This document shows, piece by piece, positions 48,113 through 56,405 of a stretch of DNA of 64,000 nucleotides. Each line of letters begins with the position of its first letter. Positions within the stretch are counted from its first letter, which is position 1. Both the position numbers and the translations under genes were made by a program. This DNA comes from Caldilineaceae bacterium (GTDB lineage: Bacteria > Chloroflexota > Anaerolineae > Caldilineales > Caldilineaceae), in assembly GCA_022842065.1 (NCBI GenBank), contig JALHQH010000023.1, forward strand, positions 1-64,000. The letters are read 5' to 3'. The notes below the pieces were generated by a model. The model worked only from the letters and a program-made list of their open reading frames with translations. It searched no databases and was not told the DNA's origin.

Positions 48113-48562
48113 TCACGAAGTGGCATAGATGGTGCGTGTCATCAAGCCAATCGCAAGGATACTCAGAAGCAACATAACCCAAGCCCAGCGTTGTGCCCGG
48201 CGCAGCGAGCCGGCTTTGGCAGCCTGTTTCAAAGCCGGACGCAACAGTCCATCGCTGATGCCGAGAAGGGCAAGGGCGATAACGAAACAACTGACAATAA
48301 TCCCGCCCCATTCGCCGCCGCTGAAAACGGTGGTAAAGCCACGCGTCCGTGTGATCAAAAGCAACCCAAACAAAATGGTGGCGCTGCCTGCATAGCTGAG
48401 TAGGCGCGCCACTGCAAGCGTTAGCCAGATCAGCAGCGCAGTCGCCTGTCTTTGCAAAGCTGGCATCAAGATCATTGCCAGCAAAGCAAAGCCGCCGACC
48501 CAAATGGCACCACTCAACACATGTCCATAACGCACCAGCCATGTCACAACTATTGTATCCAT
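48113..48562 (-). CDS. CopD/DUF2269-like membrane protein
   Basis: A 149-residue protein with four membrane helices, starting MDTIVVTWLVRYGHVLSGAI. The pattern RYGHVLSGAIWVGGFALLA, with a conserved His in the first helix, resembles CopD-like and DUF2269 proteins. It lies divergent from a TetR-family regulator gene and is a likely target of that regulator. Ligand or substrate unknown. Confidence 0.65.
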   Translation of the reverse strand: MDTIVVTWLVRYGHVLSGAIWVGGFALLAMILMPALQRQATALLIWLTLAVARLLSYAGSATILFGLLLITRTRGFTTVFSGGEWGGIIVSCFVIALALLGISDGLLRPALKQAAKAGSLRRAQRWAWVMLLLSILAIGLMTRTIYATS

Positions 48563-48687
48563 TGTTTTTCTTTCTACGCCGATTGGCTCCATAATAGATT
48601 CGTCTTATCATAGAGTGAATAGGCAGCGCAAACAAGCAACAGGAGCAGCTACTTGTGCAAAGTTAGACAAATTGGGCAGATTGTCAC

Positions 48688-49290
48688 ATGGGGCAGCAAA
48701 TTATGAGCGTCGCGCGCGGTCAACGCCAGGCGGAACGGAGCAAACGCGCATTAATCACAGCCTTTGCGGAACTCTTACACCGACAAAGCTATCAAAGCAT
48801 CACGATTCAAGTGATTACTGAACGCGCCGACATTGGCCGTAGCACCTTTTATCGTCATTTTCAATCCAAAGCTGATGTGCTGGTGGAGATGCACAAAGAT
48901 TTCTTCACGCATTTAGCCTTAGGAGCGCTTCCAGCCAGCAATCTGCCGACACACAACCCATCGCCCCGTTTGGTGCACATGTTGACACTGTTCAAAGCGG
49001 CTGGTGCCTTACCTGTTTCTTTGAGCAGCTTGGGCGAAGATGCAGACTATGTTTTCCGGCAGATCAGCGTGCTGCTTTGCCAATCGATTGAAGAAAGACT
49101 TCACGATTTTTTGACCGAAGCAGAAAGCACCATCCCGCTTGCGCTTTTAGCCCAGGCGATGACAGGCGTTTATATCGGTTTGTTGCGTGGTGTACTGGAA
49201 AACCCAACGGCCGTTAATCCTGATCAACTTGCCAAGACCATCGAGCGGCTCAATGGTGCGTTATTGCGCGAGGCGGGAATGAAGGGGTAA
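48688..49290 (+). CDS. TetR/AcrR-family transcription regulator
   Basis: A 200-residue regulator with an N-terminal TetR DNA-binding domain: RSKRALITAFAELLHRQSYQ, ITIQVITERADIGRSTFYRH and FQSKADVLVEMH. The C-terminal domain is of the TetR_C_33-like type and presumably binds a small ligand. The start could be 5 codons further in (MSVARGQRQ); neither has a clear ribosome-binding site. Divergent orientation suggests control of the CopD-like and DUF6010-like genes. Confidence 0.88.
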   Translation: MGQQIMSVARGQRQAERSKRALITAFAELLHRQSYQSITIQVITERADIGRSTFYRHFQSKADVLVEMHKDFFTHLALGALPASNLPTHNPSPRLVHMLTLFKAAGALPVSLSSLGEDADYVFRQISVLLCQSIEERLHDFLTEAESTIPLALLAQAMTGVYIGLLRGVLENPTAVNPDQLAKTIERLNGALLREAGMKG

Positions 49291-49315
49291 AACTTGCCCC
49301 TTCACCAGTTGTTAC

Positions 49316-49408
49316 TACGACAACGTTAAATTGGTAGTTACACTGGTGTGTCTGGCTGGTCACGGGCTGGTCACGGACCAGCTAGACACGTAATTTAACG
49401 TTGTCGTA
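49316..49408. mobile_element. MITE-like element, family B, copy 1
   Basis: A 93-bp element with perfect 17-bp terminal inverted repeats TACGACAACGTTAAATT. The inside contains a hairpin related to that of family A (ctggtcac / gtgaccag-like). A second element with the same ends is at 60909-61009, and an isolated end (taacgttgtcgta) is seen near 7794-7806. Confidence 0.85.
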
Positions 49409-49443
49409 TCACCTAAGTTTACACCATCAAAGGAGTTCAAAAA

Positions 49444-49839
49444 ATGGAAATCAAACGCAACGGTTCACAGCCCTCCGGCAAAGGATCATCTGACTATTTT
49501 ACCGGCACGGTCCGCGTTGACCCGCTCTTCGAGGCCCCGGATCCAGCCCGCGCCCGCGGTGCTAGTGTCACCTTCGAGCCGGGGGCGCGGACGGCCTGGC
49601 ACACCCACCCGTTGGGGCAAACGTTGATTGTGACCGCGGGCTGTGGTTGGGTCCAGCGTTGGGATGGTCCCATCAAGGAAATTCGACCGGGGGATGTGGT
49701 CTGGTTCGAGCCGGGAGAGAAGCATTGGCACGGTGCCGCGCCGACCACGGCCATGACCCACATCGCCATTCAAGAAGCGCTCGATGGCAAGGTGGTTGAG
49801 TGGCTGGAACAGGTCAGCGACGAACAATATCAAAAGTAA
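49444..49839 (+). CDS. cupin-domain protein
   Basis: A 131-residue single cupin. Motif 1 is [20 protein letters not shown] and motif 2 is [17 protein letters not shown], providing the His and Glu metal ligands. The sequence resembles manganese-dependent bacterial hydroxynitrile lyases and carboxymuconolactone-type cupins ([18 protein letters not shown]). AAAGGAG lies 9 bp before the ATG. The reaction is unknown. Confidence 0.88.
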   Translation: MEIKRNGSQPSGKGSSDYFTGTVRVDPLFEAPDPARARGASVTFEPGARTAWHTHPLGQTLIVTAGCGWVQRWDGPIKEIRPGDVVWFEPGEKHWHGAAPTTAMTHIAIQEALDGKVVEWLEQVSDEQYQK

Positions 49840-49845
49840 CTTAGC

Positions 49846-52722
49846 CTATACCATTAACCGTAATTGTGCGGTTAATGGATGTTGTTGCGACTCCGCCAGG
49901 GTTAGTGCAGCCAGCCAAGCTTCTTGGGCTTTTTCATGCTGGCCGGCAGCCATATTCGCTTCGCCTAACTGCCGTAGGATATAAACCAGGTTAAATGTGT
50001 CCTGGACTGCCAGCAGTAAGTTCATGCTCTCCTCACTGGCTGCGATCGCGGCGCTATAATTACCAAATTGCGTGTGCAGCCGACTTAGTTCGTGTAAAGT
50101 AACAGCCTTAAAGCCACGGTTGCCGGTTAGTTCGCACTGTTCAATCGCACGATGGGCAAACTTTTTTGCCGCATCAAGCTGTTCTTGACAGCGGGCGACG
50201 ACCGTTAAGCTATAGTAAACGGCAGCCAATTCACTACGGTTATCAAGTTGCTCACAGAGCATTAACGATTGGTTACAGTATAGCGCCGCAATCTCATATC
50301 GCTGCTCTTCAAGCGCGATGTCCGCCAATAATCGCAAGGTGGGCAACCGAGCAGCGAGCTGATCAGCGCGCGTGTCCATCTGCAAAACTTGACTGCACAG
50401 GCGCTTGGCGGCTTCTAGATCACCACGCCGATAGGCTAGCAGCGCCTGCTGCGAGAGCGTTATCGATGTCCCCAAAGGATCGCCACTGCTGGCAAACTGT
50501 TGTTGGCTATCGTGGAGCAAATTTTCTGCCTTATCGTACTGGGCCTGCTCAAGCGCAATCCGGGCCAAATGGTACTCAGTGTTAGCAACTTCATTGCGTC
50601 GACCGAGCTGCTGCTGCAGTGTGAGTGCAGTTGTCAGTAGCGCTTCGGCCTCGATATAGTCATACTGTTCCACACAAGCCCGGCCCCAGCATAACAGACA
50701 GGTGGCTAATGCGACCTGATCAGCCACCTGTTCTGCCGCTGCCCTAACGAGCTGGTAGGCTTGGCGCGCCTCGGTATAGCGGGCGCGGGTAAACCAGGGT
50801 TCCGTTAAGGTTTGGGCATAGTCAAGGACCACTGGCCACTCCTGCAACCGATGGGCCGTCGCCATCGCCGCCATCAGATTTTCCCACTCCGGCTGCAACG
50901 CCGCATAATCGGTCTGATGATCTTGGGCAAAGGCCAGATAGTAGCGCACCATGCGCAGTTGCGCCGCCCGATCTTCCCCCAGTTGTTCACAAGAAAAGTC
51001 GGCCAGCAGCGGGTGCTGCCGGTAGCGCAGCGTCCCCTCCCCTTCGTTCTCGACTTCGATCAGCAAGGAGAGCGCGGTTAAGGCAAAGAGTCGATCTTCG
51101 GTGATATAGAGATCGAGCTCGGCGATCGAAGCCAGCGCTTCGGCGCGAAAAGAGCGGCCGGCAAAGACGCCCAAGAGCGCAAAGGCACGGCGCAGGTTAC
51201 CATCCAACGATTCCCAGCTGACCATAAACGAGGTGCGCACGGCGCGATCGCTTACTGCCAGATCAAGCCGCTCGCCCACATTTTGCAGCCGAGCGGCAAT
51301 GTCGGACAAGCGACGGCGGGGGCGTGAGAGCAGCCGTTGGGCGGTAATCTCCACCGCCAGCGGCAGGTTTTGCAACAGCGTGCAGATCTGGCGCGCCGCG
51401 TCGAGCTCAGCGTTCACACGCTCCTCGCCGAGGATGCGCGCCAACAGCCCTTCACCGTCCGCCGGGCTCATTTCGGCCAGTAAATAGGGTTGCGCGTTGA
51501 GGGCTGTGGCTACTTCTAGATCGCGCGTGGTGATCAGCGTAACACTGCGCTCGCCGCCAACCAACAAGGGCCGGATGCGCGACGCGCTGCGCCCATCATC
51601 GATCACAAAGAGGATCTGCTTGTCGGCCAGGACACCGCGCAGGGCGACCGCCCGATTTTCCACATCCGAAAGCGCGCTAAAGTCATAACCCAAGGCACCG
51701 GCCCAACTGCCCAGGATATCGAGCGGTTCGCTACTGGCGGCATAAGCCCAGAGCACACCATCAGCAAAGTGGACACGCAAGTCATGCGCAAGATGAGCGG
51801 CGAGGGTTGTCTTGCCCACGCCCGCCATGCCAACCAGGGCAATGGGGCGATTGGCGCGCGTGTTACGCAGTTGCGCCTGCAACCGCGTCAACTCGGCGGC
51901 ACGACCGACAAAGTGGAGCAACGCCCCAGGCGCTTGAAAAGGCGGGGCATTGACGATTACCGGCATGGGCAGCACTGTCGGCGCAACATCGGCTTCCCAC
52001 TCGCCCTGCTCGATCTGATCATACAGCGCGTTGGTCTCATCCGATGGGGGGACGCCAAATTCATCATAGAGAATCTTGCTGGCCGTTTCATAGTGGGCCA
52101 AGGCCGCGCTCCGTTGCCCACTGCGCGCCAACAGCCGCATGAGCTGTTGATGCGCCTCTTCCAGCCAGGGCTCCTGCTTCAACAATTCGGTGACACAGGC
52201 GATGCCTTCGGCATAGAGCCGCCGCCCAATGTAATGTTCCACCAGCCGCAGCCGGGCCTGGCGTGCCAATTGCCAGAGTCGCTCGCGCTCACTGGTCATC
52301 CACTCTTCAAAGAGGGGGGCGTCGCGCAGGAAAAAATCTTCCAAAAAGTGGCCGCGATAGAGCGCCACGGCCTCCTGCAATTCGGCAAAGGTCGGTTCGT
52401 GACTGCGCAGACAAGCTTCAAAGCGCGTCACATCAAGGGCATATTGGCGGGTCCGATCAAACGCGAGCGTATCGCGCGCCGTGGTGATAAACGCATCGAC
52501 GTGGTTGCGTAGCTTGAGCAGTTCCACGCGTAGATTGCGCCGTGCCGCATCTTCAGCCAGATCGCTCCAGAGCAAACCGGCTAGACTTTGGCGTGCGTAG
52601 ATCTGGCCGGTCAGCGCCAGGTAGTAGAGCAAAGCCTGTGCTTTTTGCGAGACGATCTCAACCGGCACATCATCTAATTTGATTTGTGGTCTCCCAAGGA
52701 GTGCAAGTGCCAACACTGACAT
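49846..52722 (-). CDS. AfsR/SARP-like regulator: BTAD + NB-ARC ATPase + TPR
   Basis: A 958-residue regulator. Residues 1-95 form an OmpR-like winged helix (KAQALLYYLALTGQIYARQS, DAARRNLRVELLKLRN). The BTAD domain follows at about 100-245 (YRGHFLEDFF, LARSGQRSAALAHYETASKI). An NB-ARC/STAND ATPase has a P-loop GMAGVGKTT at about 298-306 and the Walker B-like ILFVIDD. The last ~380 residues are TPR-type repeats. Such STAND proteins integrate signals and activate nearby genes. The gene is divergent from the unknown propeller-like protein gene, a possible target. Confidence 0.9.
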   Translation of the reverse strand: MSVLALALLGRPQIKLDDVPVEIVSQKAQALLYYLALTGQIYARQSLAGLLWSDLAEDAARRNLRVELLKLRNHVDAFITTARDTLAFDRTRQYALDVTRFEACLRSHEPTFAELQEAVALYRGHFLEDFFLRDAPLFEEWMTSERERLWQLARQARLRLVEHYIGRRLYAEGIACVTELLKQEPWLEEAHQQLMRLLARSGQRSAALAHYETASKILYDEFGVPPSDETNALYDQIEQGEWEADVAPTVLPMPVIVNAPPFQAPGALLHFVGRAAELTRLQAQLRNTRANRPIALVGMAGVGKTTLAAHLAHDLRVHFADGVLWAYAASSEPLDILGSWAGALGYDFSALSDVENRAVALRGVLADKQILFVIDDGRSASRIRPLLVGGERSVTLITTRDLEVATALNAQPYLLAEMSPADGEGLLARILGEERVNAELDAARQICTLLQNLPLAVEITAQRLLSRPRRRLSDIAARLQNVGERLDLAVSDRAVRTSFMVSWESLDGNLRRAFALLGVFAGRSFRAEALASIAELDLYITEDRLFALTALSLLIEVENEGEGTLRYRQHPLLADFSCEQLGEDRAAQLRMVRYYLAFAQDHQTDYAALQPEWENLMAAMATAHRLQEWPVVLDYAQTLTEPWFTRARYTEARQAYQLVRAAAEQVADQVALATCLLCWGRACVEQYDYIEAEALLTTALTLQQQLGRRNEVANTEYHLARIALEQAQYDKAENLLHDSQQQFASSGDPLGTSITLSQQALLAYRRGDLEAAKRLCSQVLQMDTRADQLAARLPTLRLLADIALEEQRYEIAALYCNQSLMLCEQLDNRSELAAVYYSLTVVARCQEQLDAAKKFAHRAIEQCELTGNRGFKAVTLHELSRLHTQFGNYSAAIAASEESMNLLLAVQDTFNLVYILRQLGEANMAAGQHEKAQEAWLAALTLAESQQHPLTAQLRLMV

Positions 52723-53073
52723 AGATTTTGCCCAGTGGATTCAAAAACAGGCGGATAGTGAAGTTGAACAAGGCGCGATCAACGCAGAAACAACGCTAGT
52801 TCAACTTTACCCGATTAAAATGCTAGATATGTAGTAAGCGTGACATGATACCGCCAATTGCGGCTTGCCTTTACGTAGAGCCTAACAAGATTCGGCGACC
52901 GCAGCTTATTATAAACGATCTTATCAAATTATCCAGGTACGCATTTCTGTAATTCCATCACCACCCACGTGTGCCTGGCGCGTTGGTTGATCTTGCCGCT
53001 GTGCGTTGTGCCTTTCCCCTCTGGCACAACGCACAGAGACGAGATGTCGGGACAGATAACGGGAAAGATCATC
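52723..53073. promoter_or_regulatory. divergent intergenic region with 5' hairpin
   Basis: About 350 bp between the SARP-like regulator and a divergent gene. A 14-bp perfect inverted repeat ctgtgcgttgtgcc (52999-53036, 10-base loop) lies just in front of the plus-strand gene and would form a hairpin in its leader. An agttgaac / gttcaact pair lies near 52758-52805. Both are candidate binding sites; neither is confirmed. Confidence 0.5.
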
Positions 53074-54246
53074 ATGAATCAAAATACGCCCACCGTTGTG
53101 CGTTTGGAAGCGGTCCAGGTAGCGCCGATCTGGAATGGTTGTGGGGAAGCTGTGTTAGTACACGAAGCCATCCCCGTCAAGCAGCGGTCGCGGCAAACGC
53201 TCACCGCCGTGCGCACCCTGGCCGAGAGTTTGCGCCTCTACAGTTGGCGTGTGGACGCGGGTGGCAAGGTCTATTGTACAGGGACAACCACGGCGGAAGT
53301 AAGTGACGTAGCACAGATCGCCCTGGTGCGCGCCCAGAAGTATGTGACGGCCTGTCGCACGGCGAGCTTTATTCAACTGCAAAGTTGGGATGTCAGTAAC
53401 ACCGGCGCGATCTACGGGCTAGTGCCGGCGGCCATGCTTGCCGGCCGTTTCAGTTGGTTCACGCTGCTTGCGCTGAGCACAACACAGTTAGCAACAATTG
53501 CGTTGACCCAAGCGGGGACGTGGCAGTTGATCGCCTGGCACCTGGATGAGGATGGCATTTTACACCGCCGCGATACAGTCACGCTGCAGGCGGCAACGAC
53601 CGGGGCGTTAGCAGCCCTGGCCTTGCCACCGCTGCCCGAGGGAAATGAATTTGCCGTGGTCAGCCACAGTGCGACGGATCAACTTTCTTGGTCTCACTGG
53701 CGTTGTACGCCTGACGGGCAATTTACGTTGCTTGCGCGCCGGGAGCAGACCTTTGCCGATGTGATCGAATTGGCGTTGGCCTGCCAGGGTGACGAATTGC
53801 TCACACTGATACAGACGGCGCAAGGCCAACTTTCACTTTTGCGCGGGATGGGATTTGTATCGCGCGTAGAACCACAACTGCCATTGGTCTCCTACCCGAT
53901 TGCACATGATGTCGCTCATTTTGCCGTTTCGGGCAAGGCTGGGCAATTGTTGATTGCCTATAGCGACAGCGCCTGTCCGCCCACCCTTGCAGCAACCCCG
54001 GTAGCGACTGACCAGAGGACAGTACTGGCGGCGCAGCAGCGCGCAACGGCCCAAGTGCATTTAGAGCGCTGGCAACCAACCTTGCAAGGGTGGCAACCCT
54101 GCGCCGCAGGCACACTACCCCTGACCGCCGCCACCGGTCTACAACTTTGTGATGAAGCCCTGGATGGGCATGCCCCCTACCTGACGGCAATTGGCACTGC
54201 CGACGGCGCGCTACACCTGACAACTTGGCGGCAGTTACCAAATTGA
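53074..54246 (+). CDS. unknown protein, probable beta-propeller with W-rich repeats
   Basis: A 390-residue protein I do not recognise, without signal peptide or membrane helix. A repeat recurs about every 50 residues: LYSWRVDAGGKVY, LQSWDVSNTGAIY, LIAWHLDEDGILH, WSHWRCTPDGQFT and the final LTTWRQLPN. Each is followed by an Ala/Leu-rich strand (VAQIALVRAQKYVTAC, FTLLALSTTQLATIAL). The pattern suggests a beta-propeller closed by the last strand. The ATG at 53074 follows GGGAAAG; the longer frame starts in non-coding sequence. It is divergent from the SARP-like regulator. Confidence 0.65.
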   Translation: MNQNTPTVVRLEAVQVAPIWNGCGEAVLVHEAIPVKQRSRQTLTAVRTLAESLRLYSWRVDAGGKVYCTGTTTAEVSDVAQIALVRAQKYVTACRTASFIQLQSWDVSNTGAIYGLVPAAMLAGRFSWFTLLALSTTQLATIALTQAGTWQLIAWHLDEDGILHRRDTVTLQAATTGALAALALPPLPEGNEFAVVSHSATDQLSWSHWRCTPDGQFTLLARREQTFADVIELALACQGDELLTLIQTAQGQLSLLRGMGFVSRVEPQLPLVSYPIAHDVAHFAVSGKAGQLLIAYSDSACPPTLAATPVATDQRTVLAAQQRATAQVHLERWQPTLQGWQPCAAGTLPLTAATGLQLCDEALDGHAPYLTAIGTADGALHLTTWRQLPN

Positions 54247-54252
54247 GAAGAA

Positions 54253-54312
54253 GGTGCAATGGCATAAAAAAGAGCGATGCGTCTGCATCGCTCTTTTTTA
54301 TGCCATTGCACC
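54253..54312. terminator. bidirectional terminator with 28-bp perfect stem
   Basis: The stem is 28 perfectly paired bases with loop gtct. Its GC-rich tip (gagcgatgc) is flanked by six A on one side and six T on the other, so it works as a factor-independent terminator in both directions. It serves the plus-strand propeller gene and the minus-strand UroD-like gene; the last five codons and stop of the latter lie inside the right arm. Confidence 0.93.
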
Positions 54313-55284
54313 ATACTTCACGGCCAACGCGTTCGCCAGCCGATACGCTCGCACCAACCGTTTGGGCGGCACATCAGGCTGGACAAAGTGGCCGGTGCAG
54401 AAGATAAAGCCACCACCAGGCGCATAGATTTCAAAACGTTTGGTGATATATTCGTCGAGCGCTTCGCCCTCATGGCTATAAAGTCCATCAACTACGTCCA
54501 ACGCACCGTAGATGATGAACTTATCACCATAGTCGTTTTTGATCGTCGTCGGGTCCATGCCCGAACTCTCCTGGATCGGGTGGACGAGGTCGTAGCCCAT
54601 GGCCACAATGTCATCCATGATCTGCATCATATAGCCGTCGCTGTGCAGCATGACGTGGAGGCCGCGGCTTTTGGCATGGGACACGACCCGCTCGGCATAG
54701 GGGCGGATCAACCGCCGCCACATGCGCGGCGAGAAGAGCATCGTTTCATTGCTGCCCCAGTCATCCGAAAGGGTGATCATATCAACGCCAACGTCGGCAC
54801 AATTATCCACCAGGCCACAGAGCCAATCGGCATAACGATCGAACCAGGCGCTCATCAGGTCGGGTGATTGGCCCAGGTTGAGCCAGCAATTTTCGATGCC
54901 CAGAAAAGTGCTGGTCCCCTCGACAATCCCCCAGAGATGGGCGCGGATAAAGCGTTTGTCGCCATACCATTCTTCGGCCTGCACCACGTTGACACCAGCA
55001 AAGTCATAGTGCCAGTCGTTGTGCGTCACCCATTTTGGGTCGCGGGGATCATCCAACTTGATGTCGGCCAATTCCTTGACATCAAATTTACGCCCAAATT
55101 GGTTGGGATAGGGTACAAAGCCGGCAAAAATGTCGATGTTAAACTCATCGAGAAATTCCTCACGCGAGCCATAATCAGCCCCCAGCATCTCGACAAATTG
55201 TTTCTGGTAGAGCATGCAGTCGAGCGGGGTGCGATCAACTGGTTGGCGGTTAATCGTGGCCAGGATGCGTTCGCGGGCATTCAT
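54298..55284 (-). CDS. uroporphyrinogen decarboxylase-family protein (UroD/MtaA-like)
   Basis: A 328-residue TIM-barrel protein of the URO-D superfamily: MNARERILATINRQPVDRTP at the start, MITLSDDWGSNETMLFSPRM, HVMLHSDGYMMQIMDDIVAM and GGGFIFCTGHFVQPDVPP. The arginine pattern typical of haem-biosynthetic HemE is absent; this is the type often found in sugar or methyl-transfer gene clusters of Chloroflexota. It is followed by a YhcH/YiaL-type gene only 3 bp upstream, so they form an operon. Substrate unknown. Confidence 0.82.
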   Translation of the reverse strand: MNARERILATINRQPVDRTPLDCMLYQKQFVEMLGADYGSREEFLDEFNIDIFAGFVPYPNQFGRKFDVKELADIKLDDPRDPKWVTHNDWHYDFAGVNVVQAEEWYGDKRFIRAHLWGIVEGTSTFLGIENCWLNLGQSPDLMSAWFDRYADWLCGLVDNCADVGVDMITLSDDWGSNETMLFSPRMWRRLIRPYAERVVSHAKSRGLHVMLHSDGYMMQIMDDIVAMGYDLVHPIQESSGMDPTTIKNDYGDKFIIYGALDVVDGLYSHEGEALDEYITKRFEIYAPGGGFIFCTGHFVQPDVPPKRLVRAYRLANALAVKYGAMA

Positions 55285-55287
55285 GCC

Positions 55288-55776
55288 TTAATCCTCCACC
55301 GCAACTTTAACCACCACTTTTTTCACGGGGTGGGGGTTGCCCACGGCAATCCCTGGCATATGCCCATCATCGGGCATCATGATGGCAAACATGCCCGCCG
55401 GTAGCAGAACAAAGCTGCCCGCCCCTTCATGGATCAGCGCATCTTTTTCGGCATCATACGCACCCAGCGTCAATTGCGAGAGATTGGCATACCCCATCTG
55501 CTCTACGCCACTGACCACATACTGGACATCCAAATATTTGCGGTGTGATTCCCAAAAGCCCTGGCTGCTGGGCTTGGATTGATATTCCTGGACCAAGGCA
55601 AAGACGCGGTCGCCGTCGATTTCAACTTTGCCGGGTGCCGTATTTTCCAGATCAGTCTGTTGTAAATAGTCAAAGGCAGCTTGCAGGCGCGCCGCCAGCC
55701 CCGGGGCCTTGCCTTGGGTAGAGAGCAAGTTGGGATAGAAGCCGGATTGGACATTGGATAAGCGGTCGATAATCAT
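55288..55776 (-). CDS. YhcH/YjgK/YiaL-family protein (DUF386)
   Basis: A 162-residue cupin-like protein of the YhcH/YiaL family, which acts in sialic acid and other sugar catabolism, probably on sugar anomers or lactones. Family marks: GFWESHRKYLDVQYVVSGVE, YDAEKDALIHEGAGSFVLLP, MPDDGHMPGIAVG and VKKVVVKVAV. Being 3 bp from the UroD-like gene suggests one mRNA and a shared pathway. Confidence 0.9.
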   Translation of the reverse strand: MIIDRLSNVQSGFYPNLLSTQGKAPGLAARLQAAFDYLQQTDLENTAPGKVEIDGDRVFALVQEYQSKPSSQGFWESHRKYLDVQYVVSGVEQMGYANLSQLTLGAYDAEKDALIHEGAGSFVLLPAGMFAIMMPDDGHMPGIAVGNPHPVKKVVVKVAVED

Positions 55777-55838
55777 GGTTCCCTCGTGATGGTCAAAAAT
55801 GGTTGGCTGATAGCAAGACTGGCTTATTATACCATGTC

Positions 55839-55883
55839 ATGAGGGAAAGCATAGTTGCGCGAAAATTCGAGGAAAGCAGCGGC
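55839..55883. repeat. 45-bp direct repeat, copy 1
   Basis: Identical to 61009-61053 (starts atgagggaaagcatagttgc). The second copy directly abuts the right end of the family B element at 60909-61009. Confidence 0.85.
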
Positions 55884-55914
55884 AAATTGATGAGCATTTA
55901 CACGATTATTAACG

Positions 55915-56130
55915 CTTTGCGCCTGTCTATGCCCGTAGAGCGAGCGAGGGCATTCTGGGTGGGGCGTTAAAGGATTTTGCCAACCGCGCTCAGGTTGTCA
56001 TCGCCACCAAAGTGCGTGGCAGGAGGCAGGAGGCACGATGGTACCAACGTCGATGGGCTTTTTGCCCAAAGTGATCATGAGTCAGCTTGATGCCAGCCTC
56101 AAGCGTCTCGAAACCGACAATGGTGAATGA
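55915..56130 (+). pseudogene. decayed N-terminal aldo/keto reductase fragment
   Basis: One frame reads VYARRASEGILGGALKDFAN then AQVVIATKVRG, matching the AKR segment with the catalytic Tyr and Lys. After a frame change the sequence reads MSQLDASLKRLETDN, the next conserved AKR helix, and ends in a hairpin. The intervening part and both ends are missing. It is a degraded remnant. Confidence 0.7.
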
Positions 56131-56159
56131 TCTTCGCTTGTCGAGATCATTCACCATTG
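56118..56159. repeat. 16-bp perfect hairpin
   Basis: caatggtgaatgatct pairs with its exact complement across a 10-base loop, directly at the end of the aldo/keto reductase remnant. The left arm overlaps the AKR-like sequence, so the hairpin may mark a rearrangement end. Confidence 0.6.
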
Positions 56160-56323
56160 ATCGTTGCGCGCGATTAACATATACTCGCGGTTGTCACGAA
56201 GTAACACTTTTTAGGCCCCTCCAAGATTTAATTCATCCACGAAGAGACACGAATTTTCACGAAGAAAAAGTGTTACTTCGGGCAGCGCATCTGCATAACC
56301 GAATCGATGCCCATTGATTATTC

Positions 56324-56401
56324 GCTCATCTGTTCAACGTGTGAAAACGCAATAATTAGCGGTGGGCAAATCATCGGTTTTCACACGTTGAACAGATGAG
56401 C
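56324..56401. repeat. 25-bp perfect inverted repeat with 28-bp spacer
   Basis: gctcatctgttcaacgtgtg... (25 bp) is repeated as its exact complement after 28 bp. It begins 5 bp beyond the stop of the FG-GAP protein gene on the minus strand, so it may terminate that gene, or be a small mobile element. Confidence 0.65.
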
Positions 56402-56405
56402 CTGA

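Larger units (their letters stand above)
55777..56405. other. gene-poor region with repeats, hairpins and an AKR remnant
   Basis: About 630 bp without an intact gene. It holds a 45-bp repeat shared with 61 kb, a decayed aldo/keto reductase piece, two long hairpins, and a cacgaagagacacgaa-type degenerate repeat (about 56230-56265) similar to the tract at the end of the 47-kb aldo/keto reductase. Confidence 0.6.
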
